Notes under the pieces: model-generated
The model's database searches: none
What the model was told of the DNA's origin: nothing
What the model saw: the letters and a program-made list of their open reading frames with translations, nothing else
NCBI GenBank assembly: GCA_015501055.1
Contig: JADNYV010000704.1
Span: 1 to 17,685, forward strand
DNA: 17,685 nucleotides
Reading direction: 5' to 3'
Source of the DNA: Mucidula mucida
Taxonomy: Eukaryota > Basidiomycota > Agaricomycetes > Agaricales > Physalacriaceae
In this document: in pieces, positions 17,518 through 17,685 of the stretch
Layout of the letters: the number at the start of each line of letters is the position of its first letter
How positions within the stretch are numbered: the stretch's first letter is position 1
Made by a program: the position numbers and the translations under genes

Positions 17518-17685
17518 ATGGTACTGCATCCGTCCCTCGTCCTAACTGTCCTGGCATTGCTCTTCCCAGTTTTCATCTCATGTTGGCGCCGCGGTATGCC
17601 TCATTAACACTTCAGGTGATCTAGCTCATGTTCTAGCCAGCCTCCTCGTGGTGGTCAGCAAAGAAAGTCGCGCCACAATTATCTG
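17518..17685 (+). CDS. Possible 5' end of a gene with a hydrophobic N-terminus (partial)
   Basis: ATG 17518 opens MVLHPSLVLTVLALLFPVFI and then SCWRRG, a signal-anchor-like segment followed by basic residues. TAA comes a few codons later, but a GTATGC donor at about 17593 and a TAGCCAG acceptor at about 17639 give a 47-bp intron, after which the sequence stays open to the window edge. Microsomal proteins such as cytochromes P450 begin this way, but nothing here identifies a family. The overlapping frame 17421-17624 is less convincing. Confidence 0.3.

Noticed and set aside
1..17685. CRISPR arrays, rRNA, bacterial-type operons
   Set aside because: No regularly spaced repeats or rRNA-like sequence seen; the window is eukaryotic.

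Overview
The window looks like accessory, gene-poor and heavily decayed nuclear DNA of a mushroom-forming basidiomycete (Agaricomycetes). Reasons: many GT-AG introns of about 41-82 bp, two copies of a FunK1-type fungal protein kinase gene, a short unspecific-peroxygenase-type heme-thiolate peroxidase gene, the end of a chromodomain Ty3/Gypsy retrotransposon, and two small inverted-repeat DNA transposons. The species cannot be named from sequence alone.

Layout. 1-774: end of a Ty3/Gypsy pol gene (chromodomain), polypurine tract and 3' LTR. The LTR ends inside FunK1 copy 1 (775-2016), a pseudogene missing its 5' half and carrying a nonsense codon and a frameshift. 2234-2872: an unassigned, probably decayed plus-strand coding stretch. 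3095-4139 (minus): a secreted peroxygenase gene, five exons, complete except for one apparent single-base deletion just before the heme-cysteine motif. 4400-4900: weak minus-strand coding traces. 5252-5739 (minus): a three-exon gene for transcription elongation factor SPT4, full length except that a conserved Trp codon is TAG. 5810-6363 (plus): a small single-pass membrane protein gene, divergent from SPT4. 6626-7489 (minus): decayed Pro/Gln-rich and Cys/His-containing coding remnants. 7720-8875: no gene recognised. 8876-11196 (plus): a broken kinase-like gene. 11372-14900 (plus): FunK1 copy 2, broken by stops and frameshifts and split by an 823-bp hAT-type MITE (12-bp perfect inverted repeats, 8-bp target duplication). 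15063-16675 (plus): a Pro/Gln/His-rich low-complexity gene with an in-frame stop and a 244-bp MITE flanked by TA. 16676-17517: nothing certain. 17518-end: possible start of a gene with a hydrophobic N-terminus.

How it fits together. These genes do not form a pathway. The clear pattern is of three kinase-like genes (two FunK1 copies and one RIO/APH-like kinase) and a low-complexity gene in plus orientation, all broken by point lesions and three of them also by mobile elements. The more housekeeping-like genes (SPT4, membrane protein, peroxygenase) have only zero or one visible lesion. In both DNA-element cases the pre-insertion sequence can be inferred and is in frame. Splice sites, frames and family calls were read by eye; no alignment or database search was run.
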